A DNA stretch of 64,000 nt from Natronobiforma cellulositropha. GTDB lineage: Archaea; Halobacteriota; Halobacteria; Halobacteriales; Natrialbaceae. Every line of letters starts with the position of its first letter. The stretch's first letter is position 1. This document shows positions 36,097 to 43,835 of this stretch, piece after piece. A model generated the notes under the pieces. That model was given only the letters and a program-made list of their open reading frames with translations, did not search any database and had not been told where the DNA came from. The position numbers and the translations under genes were made by a program. The DNA lies in assembly GCF_025629245.1 (NCBI RefSeq), contig NZ_JANZXN010000060.1, positions 62,001-126,000 of the forward strand, written 5' to 3'.

Positions 36097-39000
36097 ATGC
36101 CAGCACACACAGACGAGACGCGAGCGCTCGAGCGAGCGTCCGGCGGCGACCGGGCGGAGTCGGTCAGTACGATTTCACGACGGCGGCTCTTACACACCGG
36201 GGCGGCCCTGGGTGCGGGCGGCGCACTCTTCGGCGGCCTGCCGGGGAGTGCGACGGCTGACAGCCACGACCACACGGACGGGGTCTCGGTGCTCGTCTTC
36301 TCGGTCACCGACGGCTTTCGCCACGCCAGCATCGACTACGGGAACGCACAGCTCGAGTCGCTCACCGACCGCATCGCGACGGTCGCGGGCGTCGACGAGG
36401 TGACGATCGACGTGATCGACGATCCGAACGGTGACGCGAGCGCCTTCCCAGACGATGTCGACGAGCTCGCGGCCTACGACGTCGTCGTCTGGAACAACAC
36501 GACCGGCAGTCCGCTCGAGCACGCCCAGCGCGAGGCGTTCGAGGCGTACATTCGCGACGGCGGCGGCTACGCGGGCATCCACGCGGCCGCGGACACCCAC
36601 TACCACTGGGACTTCTACAGCGACCTCGTCGGCGCGCAGTTCGAGGACCACCCGCCGGTCCAGGACGGCGAAATCGCCGTCACCGACCGGGACCACCCCT
36701 CGACGCGTCACCTCCCCGAGCGCTGGACGGCCGAAGACGAGTGGTACGACTACGACCGGAATCCGCGGGGTGACGTCCACGTGCTGGCGACGCTCGACGA
36801 AGACAGCTACGACGGCGCGGGGATGGACGGCGGCCGCGCGGACCACCCGATCGCCTGGTGTCACGAGGTCGACGACGGCCGCGCCTGGTACACCGGCCGG
36901 GGCCACACCCAGGCGGCGTTCGACGAGGAGGCGTTCCTCGAGCACCTCCTCTACGGCATCTGCTGGGCGGGCGGACTCGTCGAGGGTGACGCGACGGCCA
37001 CCGTCTGGGACTCCTACCAGCGCGTCGAGATCACCACCGACGTGACGACGCCGGTCTCGATCGAAACCGACCCCAGCGGGCGTATCTACGTCGTCAACCT
37101 CGACGCCAACGTCCTCGCCATCGATCCGGACACCTTCGAGACGAGCGTCGCGCTCGAGCGTGAGTTCTACAGCGCGGCCGAAGACGGCGGCCACGACCTC
37201 GCGTTCGACCCGGAGTTTTCGGACAACGGCTACGTCTACTTCTACTACTCGCCGACGAACGACGCGCTCGACCCCGACGCAGACGATCCCTACGCCGTGC
37301 TCTCGCGCTTCGAGGTCGACCCCGACACCGGCACGTTCGACGAGGCGAGCGAGGTCGAACTGTTACGCGTGACGACCCAGCGCGAGACGAGCGGCGGGAT
37401 GTGGGGCGGCGCGGACTACCACCTCGCCGGTGGCGTCGAGTTCGGTCCCGACGGCAGTCTCTACCTCACCACGGGCGACAACGTCACCCCACACGAACAC
37501 GACGGCTTCGCCCCCATCGAAGAGGGGAGCGACCCCAACTGGATGGACGCCCGCGGCACCTCGGGCGACACCGCAGACCTCCGGGGGAAGATCCTCCGCA
37601 TCGAGCCACACGAGGACGGCAGCTACTCGATTCCCGACGGCAACCTCTTCCCCGAAGACGAGTACGCCGCCGAGATCGACGCCGGCACCGTCGCCCCGGA
37701 AATCTACGCGATGGGCTTTCGAAACCCATTCCGTCTCGGCGTCGACGACGAGACCGGCGCGCTCTACGTCGCCGACATGGGTCCCGACAGTTACGAGTGG
37801 GACACAGACCGCGGCCCGATCGGCCTGCGAACCTACAACCGGATCACCGACCCCGTCAACATGGGCTGGCCGTTCGCTCGTCTCGAGTACCCCTACGCGG
37901 ATTTCGATTACAACACCCACACCTCGAGCGGCTACTTCGATCCCGACGGGCCGACCAACGACTCCGCGCACAACGACGGTCTCACCGACCTCCCACCGGT
38001 CGACACCGACTCGACGCTCGCCTACGTCGCCACCGACTGGCAGACCTACCTACATCCACCCCACGACGGTCCCTGGGAGACACCCGACGAGGTGCCCCAC
38101 CCCGAACTCGCCGACACCGGCGTCATCGGCGGTCCCCTGTTCAGACTCGACGAGATCGGTGACGGCGGTCTCCCCCCGTACGTCGACGGCAAGTGGCTCA
38201 TCGCCGGCTGGAACTCCGGCTCGCTCAAACTCATCTCGACCGACGCCGACGGCGACCTCCTCGAGATCGAACCCTTCCTCTCCGGAATCGGTCTCGAGAG
38301 TCCGAACGACTTCGCCGTCGGTCCGGAGGGGCGGCTCTACGTCGCCGACTGGGGCGAGGAGTTCGAGCCGACCAACCCCGCCATCTACCGCATCGAACAC
38401 GAACCCGAGGTCGTCGTCCCCCAGTACGACGAGGAGTTCGTCCTCGAGGGCGCGACCGACGGCTGGGTGGGCGTCTCACCCGACTCAATCGCCGGTGAGA
38501 CGAACCCGACGCTGCCGGTCGAGGTCGGCGGCGAGTACCGCTTCGAGTGGACCAACGTCGACGGCATCCCCCACAACGTCGCGATCCGCGACGAAGACGA
38601 GGAGGTGTTGCTCTCGACGGACCTCGTCTACAACGAGGGCGCGACCCAGGAGGTCTCGTTCACCGCGACCGAGGAGATGGACCACTACCTCTGTGAACCC
38701 CACCCGTCGACGATGCTCGGCGACCTCTCGATCGGCGACGGCCACGACGACGAGTTCGACGACAACCTCGGCGACCCCGTCACCGAGATCACCGTCGACA
38801 TGGCCGACGGCAACCGCTTCGAACCCCAGATCGTCCACGTCGAAGAGGGCGCGACCGTCACCTGGGAGTTCGTCGGCGGCTGGCCACACGATACCGTCGC
38901 CTACCACCCCGACACCTACGGCGACCAGCGCATCCCCGACGGCACCGACCCCTGGCAGAGCGACCTCCTGAGCCAGGAGGGCGAGACCTTCGAACACACC

Positions 39001-39426
39001 TTCGAGGACGAGGGCGTCTACGACTACGTCTGCGTCCCCCACGAGGAAGCCGGCATGGTCGCCACCGTCGTCGTCGGCTGGCCCGACCCCGACGGCCAGC
39101 CAGGCCTCGAGTCACCCTCGATCGACATGCCGTCGGGCGCACGCGAGGAACTCGAGGCGCTCAACGCTCGCGTGAGTGACGTCCTCGAGGACGGACCCGC
39201 GGCCGACCTCGACGTCAGCGGCGACGGCAACCCCGCCCAGGACCTCACCGGCGACGGTCTCTACGAGGACATCACCGGCGACGGGAACCTCGGCTTCAAC
39301 GACGTGGTGACGTTCTTCGAGGAACACAACAGCGACGTCGTCCAGTCGAACGTCGAGTACTTCGACTTCAGTGGTAACGGCCAGGTCGGCTTCAACGACG
39401 TGGTCGCCCTCTTCGAACGGCTGTGA
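36097..39426 (+). CDS. Tat-exported ThuA / PQQ sugar dehydrogenase / double cupredoxin / dockerin-like protein
   Basis: 1109 residues. Twin-arginine signal STISRRRLLHTGAALGAGG with an ATA-DS cleavage region near 54. ThuA-like amidotransferase-fold domain about 62-290 (VLVFSVTDGFRHASID, GGYAGIHAAADTHYHW). Glucose/sorbosone-dehydrogenase PQQ propeller about 300-771 (GHDLAFDPEF, NPFRLGVDDETG). Two cupredoxins with complete type-1 copper ligand sets: H in GIPHNVAI, then C-x2-H-x3-M (YLCEPHPSTM); H in WPHDTVAY, then C-x2-H-x4-M (YVCVPHEEAGM). The tail, about 1037-1109, has two dockerin/EF-hand-like repeats (ITGDGNLGFNDVVTFFEE, FSGNGQVGFNDVVALFER). An exported sugar oxidase that passes electrons to its own copper sites is the simplest reading. 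The AT-rich region just upstream should hold the promoter. Confidence 0.9.
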   Translation: MPAHTDETRALERASGGDRAESVSTISRRRLLHTGAALGAGGALFGGLPGSATADSHDHTDGVSVLVFSVTDGFRHASIDYGNAQLESLTDRIATVAGVDEVTIDVIDDPNGDASAFPDDVDELAAYDVVVWNNTTGSPLEHAQREAFEAYIRDGGGYAGIHAAADTHYHWDFYSDLVGAQFEDHPPVQDGEIAVTDRDHPSTRHLPERWTAEDEWYDYDRNPRGDVHVLATLDEDSYDGAGMDGGRADHPIAWCHEVDDGRAWYTGRGHTQAAFDEEAFLEHLLYGICWAGGLVEGDATATVWDSYQRVEITTDVTTPVSIETDPSGRIYVVNLDANVLAIDPDTFETSVALEREFYSAAEDGGHDLAFDPEFSDNGYVYFYYSPTNDALDPDADDPYAVLSRFEVDPDTGTFDEASEVELLRVTTQRETSGGMWGGADYHLAGGVEFGPDGSLYLTTGDNVTPHEHDGFAPIEEGSDPNWMDARGTSGDTADLRGKILRIEPHEDGSYSIPDGNLFPEDEYAAEIDAGTVAPEIYAMGFRNPFRLGVDDETGALYVADMGPDSYEWDTDRGPIGLRTYNRITDPVNMGWPFARLEYPYADFDYNTHTSSGYFDPDGPTNDSAHNDGLTDLPPVDTDSTLAYVATDWQTYLHPPHDGPWETPDEVPHPELADTGVIGGPLFRLDEIGDGGLPPYVDGKWLIAGWNSGSLKLISTDADGDLLEIEPFLSGIGLESPNDFAVGPEGRLYVADWGEEFEPTNPAIYRIEHEPEVVVPQYDEEFVLEGATDGWVGVSPDSIAGETNPTLPVEVGGEYRFEWTNVDGIPHNVAIRDEDEEVLLSTDLVYNEGATQEVSFTATEEMDHYLCEPHPSTMLGDLSIGDGHDDEFDDNLGDPVTEITVDMADGNRFEPQIVHVEEGATVTWEFVGGWPHDTVAYHPDTYGDQRIPDGTDPWQSDLLSQEGETFEHTFEDEGVYDYVCVPHEEAGMVATVVVGWPDPDGQPGLESPSIDMPSGAREELEALNARVSDVLEDGPAADLDVSGDGNPAQDLTGDGLYEDITGDGNLGFNDVVTFFEEHNSDVVQSNVEYFDFSGNGQVGFNDVVALFERL

Positions 39427-39440
39427 GGCGTTCGAGCGTA

Positions 39441-39456
39441 CGAGACTCCCGTCTCG
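39441..39456 (+). other. Hairpin after the fusion gene
   Basis: CGAGAC-TCCC-GTCTCG, six-base perfect stem, 15 bases after the stop of the ThuA/dehydrogenase fusion. No T-tract follows, so a terminator role is not assured. Confidence 0.4.
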
Positions 39457-39648
39457 GAGTGTTCGAGTCGATCTAAGCTCGAGCGGGAGGGACCCACCCT
39501 CTCAGACCCGCTCGCGTGCGCCCTCGGAGGAGCCGACCACGAACCGCCCGGAGGCCGGATGCAGACCGGCGTCACCGGACGGTGAGAGGGCCACCTCGAG
39601 AGAAAATGACAACACAGTAGTACTCACCCAGGAGAGGAGAAAGGAGAG

Positions 39649-39909
39649 ATGGTACCCCAGACAGACGAGGCCCGGCTCACCGAAGCGGAGGTGTACGCCG
39701 TCGTCCACGCGGCGGTGAAAGACGCACTGCTCGACGCACTCGGAACGGCGCTGCTGCTCGGCTTCTCACTCGCGTTCCTCTGGGTCGGCACCAGCGCCCT
39801 CCTGACCGAGCCCTCCACGGCCCAGGCCGGTGTCGGGATCGCGACGGTCGCCCTCTCGGTCGTGCTCGCCGCGATGGCGCTCGACTACCTCCCGAAGATA
39901 CGGGGGTGA
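39649..39909 (+). CDS. Small two-helix membrane protein
   Basis: 86 residues. An amphipathic N terminus (TEAEVYAVVHAAVKDALLDA) and two hydrophobic helices (LGTALLLGFSLAFLWVG, VGIATVALSVVLAAMAL). Preceded by a long purine tract ending GAAAGGAGAG directly before ATG, a strong Shine-Dalgarno-like site, uncommon here because most other genes appear leaderless. Function unknown. Confidence 0.7.
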   Translation: MVPQTDEARLTEAEVYAVVHAAVKDALLDALGTALLLGFSLAFLWVGTSALLTEPSTAQAGVGIATVALSVVLAAMALDYLPKIRG

Positions 39910-39917
39910 GACCATCT

Positions 39918-40030
39918 ATGGATACAACGCAGATTACTCGCCGCCACCTTCTCGCGGTGCTCGGTAGTACGTTCGCAGCAGGGTGTGTAGATTCACTTCC
40001 AGTCGGTTCAACAGGAGTACCGCTTGGAAG
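39918..40030 (+). pseudogene. Tat lipoprotein gene cut by an IS5-type insertion
   Basis: ATG at 39918 gives MDTTQITRRHLLAVLGSTFA, then AGCVDS: a twin-arginine signal with a lipobox (A-A-G-C). Only about 37 native codons remain before the IS-type end begins at 40031; the frame stops inside the element at 40073. The mature protein is lost, so its function cannot be told. Confidence 0.7.
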
Positions 40031-40648
40031 GGCCGTGGTGAATCGCCACACTGCGGTTTATTTTACTGTTTGACGTCATGCTTGATATTGTAGACGACGC
40101 ATAATCCGAGATGAGGAGGCGTTGGTGGACACAGCCGTTGCCTCCTCATTCCTCTCGAAAAGATGCCTCGAGAAGCCGCCGCTGTCACGTGGTTCTCCGC
40201 TTAGCTAAAGACGGATACTGGACGCAGTAATCCGTCCGGCGACAGTAGTGCTTGCTTGCGGTTTCGCGGTCGAAAAACGTCGCGTCCGTCGCTGCATGAC
40301 CGGACGGCTCGTGCATCTGCGTCCCAAAATCGTGGAACGATTTTGTGGGCTGCACAAGAGCTGCGCTTTCGTGAACGCCGATAGGCGCAGCAGCACTCGC
40401 CAGACAGCGATCTTGATCTTCTCAAACGCTTTTACTAACGTGGAGTGGTGAGGGAGACCGACCGCGTTGAGGCCTATTTCCGCCAGTATTTGAGGCATCT
40501 CGCTCAACAAGTCGAGCGATTCGCGGTAAGATTTCTTCAGGTAAATCCGCAGACAATGCAGCGAAACGACGGCGAATTCGCCTCGGCCACTACCAGCACT
40601 TTTTGCCAACCTCACGACCTTCCCAGTGAATCGGGAACTCTTGGACAT
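40031..40648 (-). mobile_element. IS5-family element remnant with broken transposase
   Basis: Left end GGCCGTGGTGAATCGCC at 40031. The transposase reads leftward. Its N-terminal part is clear from 40648 (MSKSSRFTGKVVRLAKSAGS, then VVSLHCLRIYLKKSYRESLD, GLPHHSTLVKAFEKI). It then shifts frame near 40370 and continues in another frame (EPSGHAATDATFFDRETASK, HYCRRTDYC). The middle is missing, and a C-terminal piece (VVYNIKHDVKQ, then stop) lies near 40072-40104. No right end matching the left was found near 40650. Inactive. Confidence 0.8.
40103..40198. other. Unassigned segment inside the IS remnant with a 10-bp perfect inverted repeat
   Basis: About 96 bases separate the two transposase fragments and match neither. 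It contains ATGAGGAGGC (40111-40120) and GCCTCCTCAT (40140-40149), a perfect ten-base inverted repeat around 19 bases. It could be part of another small element or its scar. Confidence 0.5.
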
Positions 40649-40875
40649 GAACTATTAGCCGTTTTTCCGCTTCAACTCCCTAGATTTAATGGTTTGACTC
40701 GGCGCAGTCTGGCAATGCACCAGAGTCGAAGGAAAAGGATCGACGATCGTCAAAGCGCCTCTGGTGCCAGTCACAGACCCAGTCAGTGGTTCGCGCGGCG
40801 CCGCCGTCGCCCGAAAATGGAATCACTTTTAGAACCCCGACGCTGGTATGGGGCCGTCTGACTGCGGACTGTCAC
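40649..40875. other. Gap right of the IS remnant
   Basis: 227 bases of lower GC with no recognised gene or matching IS end. Probably residual decayed sequence. Confidence 0.4.
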
Positions 40876-41274
40876 CTACAGGTACACGTGGCGTCGGTAC
40901 ACCAAGTACCCGAGCAGGGCGACGTGCGCTGCGACCAGGACGATGTCTCTGAGCCCCACTGTGACCTCAAACGAAAGGGTGTAGGCGAGGCTAAGGAGTA
41001 CTGCTCCGAGTAGGCCGATCCAGCCGATAGGCCGCCGCTGGTACATCGTCACCGCTATCGCGAGGAGGACGAGGCCCGGAACGCCGTATGCGAGCGTCGC
41101 CCCTTTCAGTGGTTCTGTGGTCGGATCTGCGACCGCTGTAATCACCGCGATAGCGACGGCGAACACGGCGATCCCACCCAAGCAGAGCGATCCAACTGTG
41201 ACGTCCGGTGGCGGTGGGCTGTCTCCGTTCTTCTGCACCAGCTTCTCCGAGAGTGTCCAAAGGTGTGAGGTCAT
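40876..41274 (-). CDS. Four-helix membrane protein within the IS zone
   Basis: 132 residues with an N-terminal soluble stretch and four hydrophobic helices (GGIAVFAVAIAVITAVA, LAYGVPGLVLLAIAV, WIGLLGAVLLSLAYTL, DIVLVAAHVALLGYLVY). Intact, although flanked by decayed sequence on both sides. Lower GC than core genes, suggesting acquisition. Function unknown. Confidence 0.65.
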   Translation of the reverse strand: MTSHLWTLSEKLVQKNGDSPPPPDVTVGSLCLGGIAVFAVAIAVITAVADPTTEPLKGATLAYGVPGLVLLAIAVTMYQRRPIGWIGLLGAVLLSLAYTLSFEVTVGLRDIVLVAAHVALLGYLVYRRHVYL

Positions 41275-41389
41275 CTATTGGTAGTAGTGATTATGACGTT
41301 TGTAGCTTTTCTTCGTAGACCTATATTTTCATCATTCTATCGGGTTGGGTAACGAGAGGTAGCGTACGCCCTCCCTTTCTCGCTGTGGC

Positions 41390-41610
41390 CTACTCGCAGG
41401 GGAACACGATGTACCAGTTCTCCGTGTTCCCGAAGATGTCCTCCTCTTCGTACACGTAAGCGTATCTGTACTGGCAGTCGTCAAGGTCACTTTCGAGCGA
41501 GAAAACCTGGGCATCCTGTCATCGACCGGCGTCACACGCCTCGTCACTGGGTGCGTATCCAGCGTCTCGTCAGCTTCGTGTGATTGCCTGGCGGCTCCGT
41601 CGATGTCGGT
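41390..41610 (-). pseudogene. Decayed gene fragment, unrecognised
   Basis: Read on the - strand, one frame ends in YRYAYVYEEEDIFGNTENWY and a short IVFPCE terminus before a stop at 41390-41392. Upstream the protein-like sequence (SHEADETLDTHPVTRRV) is in a different frame, implying a frameshift near 41515. Only a C-terminal portion remains. The rest of the 41275-41646 gap shows nothing else. Confidence 0.4.
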
Positions 41611-41646
41611 TACTTACTTTTTTAGGAGAGTGTCATACAATTCGCC

Positions 41647-41998
41647 GGCCGTGATGAATCGCCATACGGCGGTTGATTTCACTGTTTGATAGCACGCTTG
41701 ATGTTGTAGACGACATACGCCAGGACAATTTCACAGAACTCACGATACCAGAATCGCGCACGCATGGCGTCGCCTAGCGTGCACTTAATCACCGAGAAGA
41801 CAGTCTCAGATAGGGCTCTCTGGCCGTAGAGAGCCTCATCGATCCGCGCGTTGTGTGCGTGATCGATGGGGCGGAACCCTCGATACTTGATCAGCGGCCT
41901 CACGCCCTCTGCTCTATTTTTCGCGTAAGCGCTTCCAGCTGTAGCCTTTGTCCGCAGCGAGGCTTCGCAACTCGCTCACGTTGCGGCGAGCGAGTAGA
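41647..41998 (-). mobile_element. Second IS5-family remnant, transposase C-terminal half
   Basis: Left end GGCCGTGATGAATCGCC at 41647, the same family as the end at 40031. The transposase C terminus reads leftward: GVRPLIKYRGFRPIDHAHNA, ALSETVFSVIKCTLGDAMRA, then AYVVYNIKRAIKQ and stop. Upstream in another frame is RRNVSELRSLAADKGYSWKR, so an indel lies near the A-run around 41920. The 5' half is absent; the sequence passes directly into a broken regulator gene near 41998. Confidence 0.8.
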
Positions 41999-42208
41999 CA
42001 GCCGTTCCGTCCTGGTCGGTCTTCTGGAGGACGTCCAGAGCGACGAGTCGCTCGAGGTGGTCTCTCGCCGTGTTCTCGGCGACGTGAGCCTCGTCTGCGA
42101 TGTGTGAGCCGGACGGGGCTGTGAAACGGAGTCAGCAACTGCCTGCACCCTGTCAAAGGCACTCGTGTGCACCTTCCACGCGTCGACGCCAGCGGCCTCT
42201 TCAGTCAC
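41999..42208 (-). pseudogene. Broken winged-helix regulator, fused to the IS remnant
   Basis: From a GTG at 42208: MTEEAAGVDAWKVHTSAFDR and on to SVSQPRPA. A one-base frameshift near 42115 follows, then SHIADEAHVAENTARDHLER and LVALDVLQKTDQDGTAVYS. This is the N-terminal winged helix of a haloarchaeal regulator family I recognise by its DAWK and ADEAHVAENTARDHLERL strings. The C-terminal half is replaced by IS sequence. Non-functional by both lesions. Confidence 0.75.
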
Positions 42209-42368
42209 ACATAGAGAGAGGCCACGGCGCATAAATCTACTCCAGACGCAAATAGTTGCGCTGGCTGTGGACAACCAGGACTCTACAGCGCAACGTGAAC
42301 ACGCCGTAGACGATGCAACCCGCAGCGAGTAGCGGCCCGAAGCTCGAGCGCAGAACCGGCCCTCGAGC

Positions 42369-43661
42369 TTACGTCCCGTGGTCCCACGAGCCCATGTACT
42401 CGCGCTGGGTCTCGGTGAGCGAGTCGAAGGCGACGCCATCGGCGGCGAGTTTGATCTCCGCGATCTCCCTGTCTAAGTCGTCGGGTACGTCGTGGACGCC
42501 GGGACCGTACTGCTCGCTATTCTCGAGCAGTTCCCTGACACAGACGGCCTGGACGCCGAAGGACTGGTCCATCACCTCGACGGGGTGGCCGAGCGAGACG
42601 GGCGCGGCGAGGTTGACGAGTCGCCCCTCGGCGATGACGTTCAGGCGGCGGCCGTCGGCGAGTTCGTAGGCGTCGACGCCGTCTCGAGCCTCGTACCGAT
42701 CGACGGCGAGGTCGGCGAGCGCCTCGAGATCGATCTCGATGTCGAAGTGGCCCGCGTTCGCCAGTAAGACGCCATCTCCCATCTGTTCGAAGTGCTCGCG
42801 GACGATCACGTCGCGGTTGCCGGTGGTGGTGAGGAAGACGTCACCGACGGCGGCGGCCTCGGCCATCGGCATGACCTCGTAGCCCTCCATGTGCGCCTCG
42901 AGCGCGCGCCGTGGCTCGACCTCGGTGACGACCACGTTCGCGTTCTGGCCGCTGACCTTGCTGGCGACGCCCTTCCCGCAGTAGCCGAAGCCGGCGACGA
43001 CGACGGTCTTACCCGCCCACGAGAGGTTGGTGGTCATGGCGATGGAGGCGAGTGAGGACTCGCCGGTGCCGTGGACGTTGTCGAACAGCCGCTTCATCGG
43101 CGTGTCGTTGACGGCGAAGACGGGGTACTCGAGTGCGCCATCTGCGTCCATCGCGCGCAGGCGGTGGACGCCGGTGGTCGTCTCCTCGGCCCCGCCGACG
43201 ATGCCCTCGATGAGTTCGGGGTACTCCTCGTGGATCATCGCGACGAGGTCCATCCCGTCGTCGACGGTGACCGTCGGCTCGTGGCCGATGACGGCGTGGA
43301 TGGCCTCGTAGTACTCCTCGTCGTCGACGCCGCGTTTGGCGTAGCTCGTGATCGAGTCGTGGGCGTCGAGCGCCGCCGAGACGTCGTCGTGGGTCGACAG
43401 CGGGTTACAGCCGGTGACGGCGACCTCCGCACCGCCGTCGGCGAGCGTCTCCACCAGAATCGCGGTCTTCGCCTCGACGTGCATCGCCATCGCGATGCGC
43501 TCGCCCTCGAAGGGCTGGTCGGCGAGAAACTCCTCGCGGACGTGCTCGCAGATGGGCATGTGCTGGGCGGCCCACTCCATCTTCCGGCGGCCCTCCGCTC
43601 GAGCCGTCTCCACGTCCGATAGCTGCTCGCTGATCGGCGGATACGCCTGCGTGTCGGTCAT
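42369..43661 (-). CDS. ahcY: Adenosylhomocysteinase
   Basis: 430 residues from MTDTQAYPPISEQLSDVET. It hydrolyses S-adenosylhomocysteine to adenosine (or the inosyl compound to inosine) and homocysteine, relieving methyltransferase inhibition. NAD-binding VVVAGFGYCGKGVA, family stretches AVTGCNPLSTHDDV, FAVNDTPMKRLFDN and LANAGHFDIEIDL. An open frame to 43757 adds non-homologous residues; a CAAAACGG element (coding strand CCGTTTTG) 24-31 bases before 43661 supports the start used. Confidence 0.95.
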   Translation of the reverse strand: MTDTQAYPPISEQLSDVETARAEGRRKMEWAAQHMPICEHVREEFLADQPFEGERIAMAMHVEAKTAILVETLADGGAEVAVTGCNPLSTHDDVSAALDAHDSITSYAKRGVDDEEYYEAIHAVIGHEPTVTVDDGMDLVAMIHEEYPELIEGIVGGAEETTTGVHRLRAMDADGALEYPVFAVNDTPMKRLFDNVHGTGESSLASIAMTTNLSWAGKTVVVAGFGYCGKGVASKVSGQNANVVVTEVEPRRALEAHMEGYEVMPMAEAAAVGDVFLTTTGNRDVIVREHFEQMGDGVLLANAGHFDIEIDLEALADLAVDRYEARDGVDAYELADGRRLNVIAEGRLVNLAAPVSLGHPVEVMDQSFGVQAVCVRELLENSEQYGPGVHDVPDDLDREIAEIKLAADGVAFDSLTETQREYMGSWDHGT

Positions 43662-43835
43662 GCCCGGAGAGACAGCGACCGCGCTCAAAACGGTACCGGA
43701 CTCGGATGGCCGGGGCTGGCCGTCTCCTACTGACCGAAAAACGCACCGCAGTTCCACACGGACGCCGACGGACGGGGTGCCTCGAGTGTGTCCGTCGGTG
43801 GTCTCGAGTGAGTGTCGGACGGTGCCTTCGCCGTC

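Noticed and set aside
40445-40861. 138-codon + strand frame in the IS remnant
   Set aside because: Antisense to the transposase N terminus; the leftward frame has clear IS5 transposase sequence.
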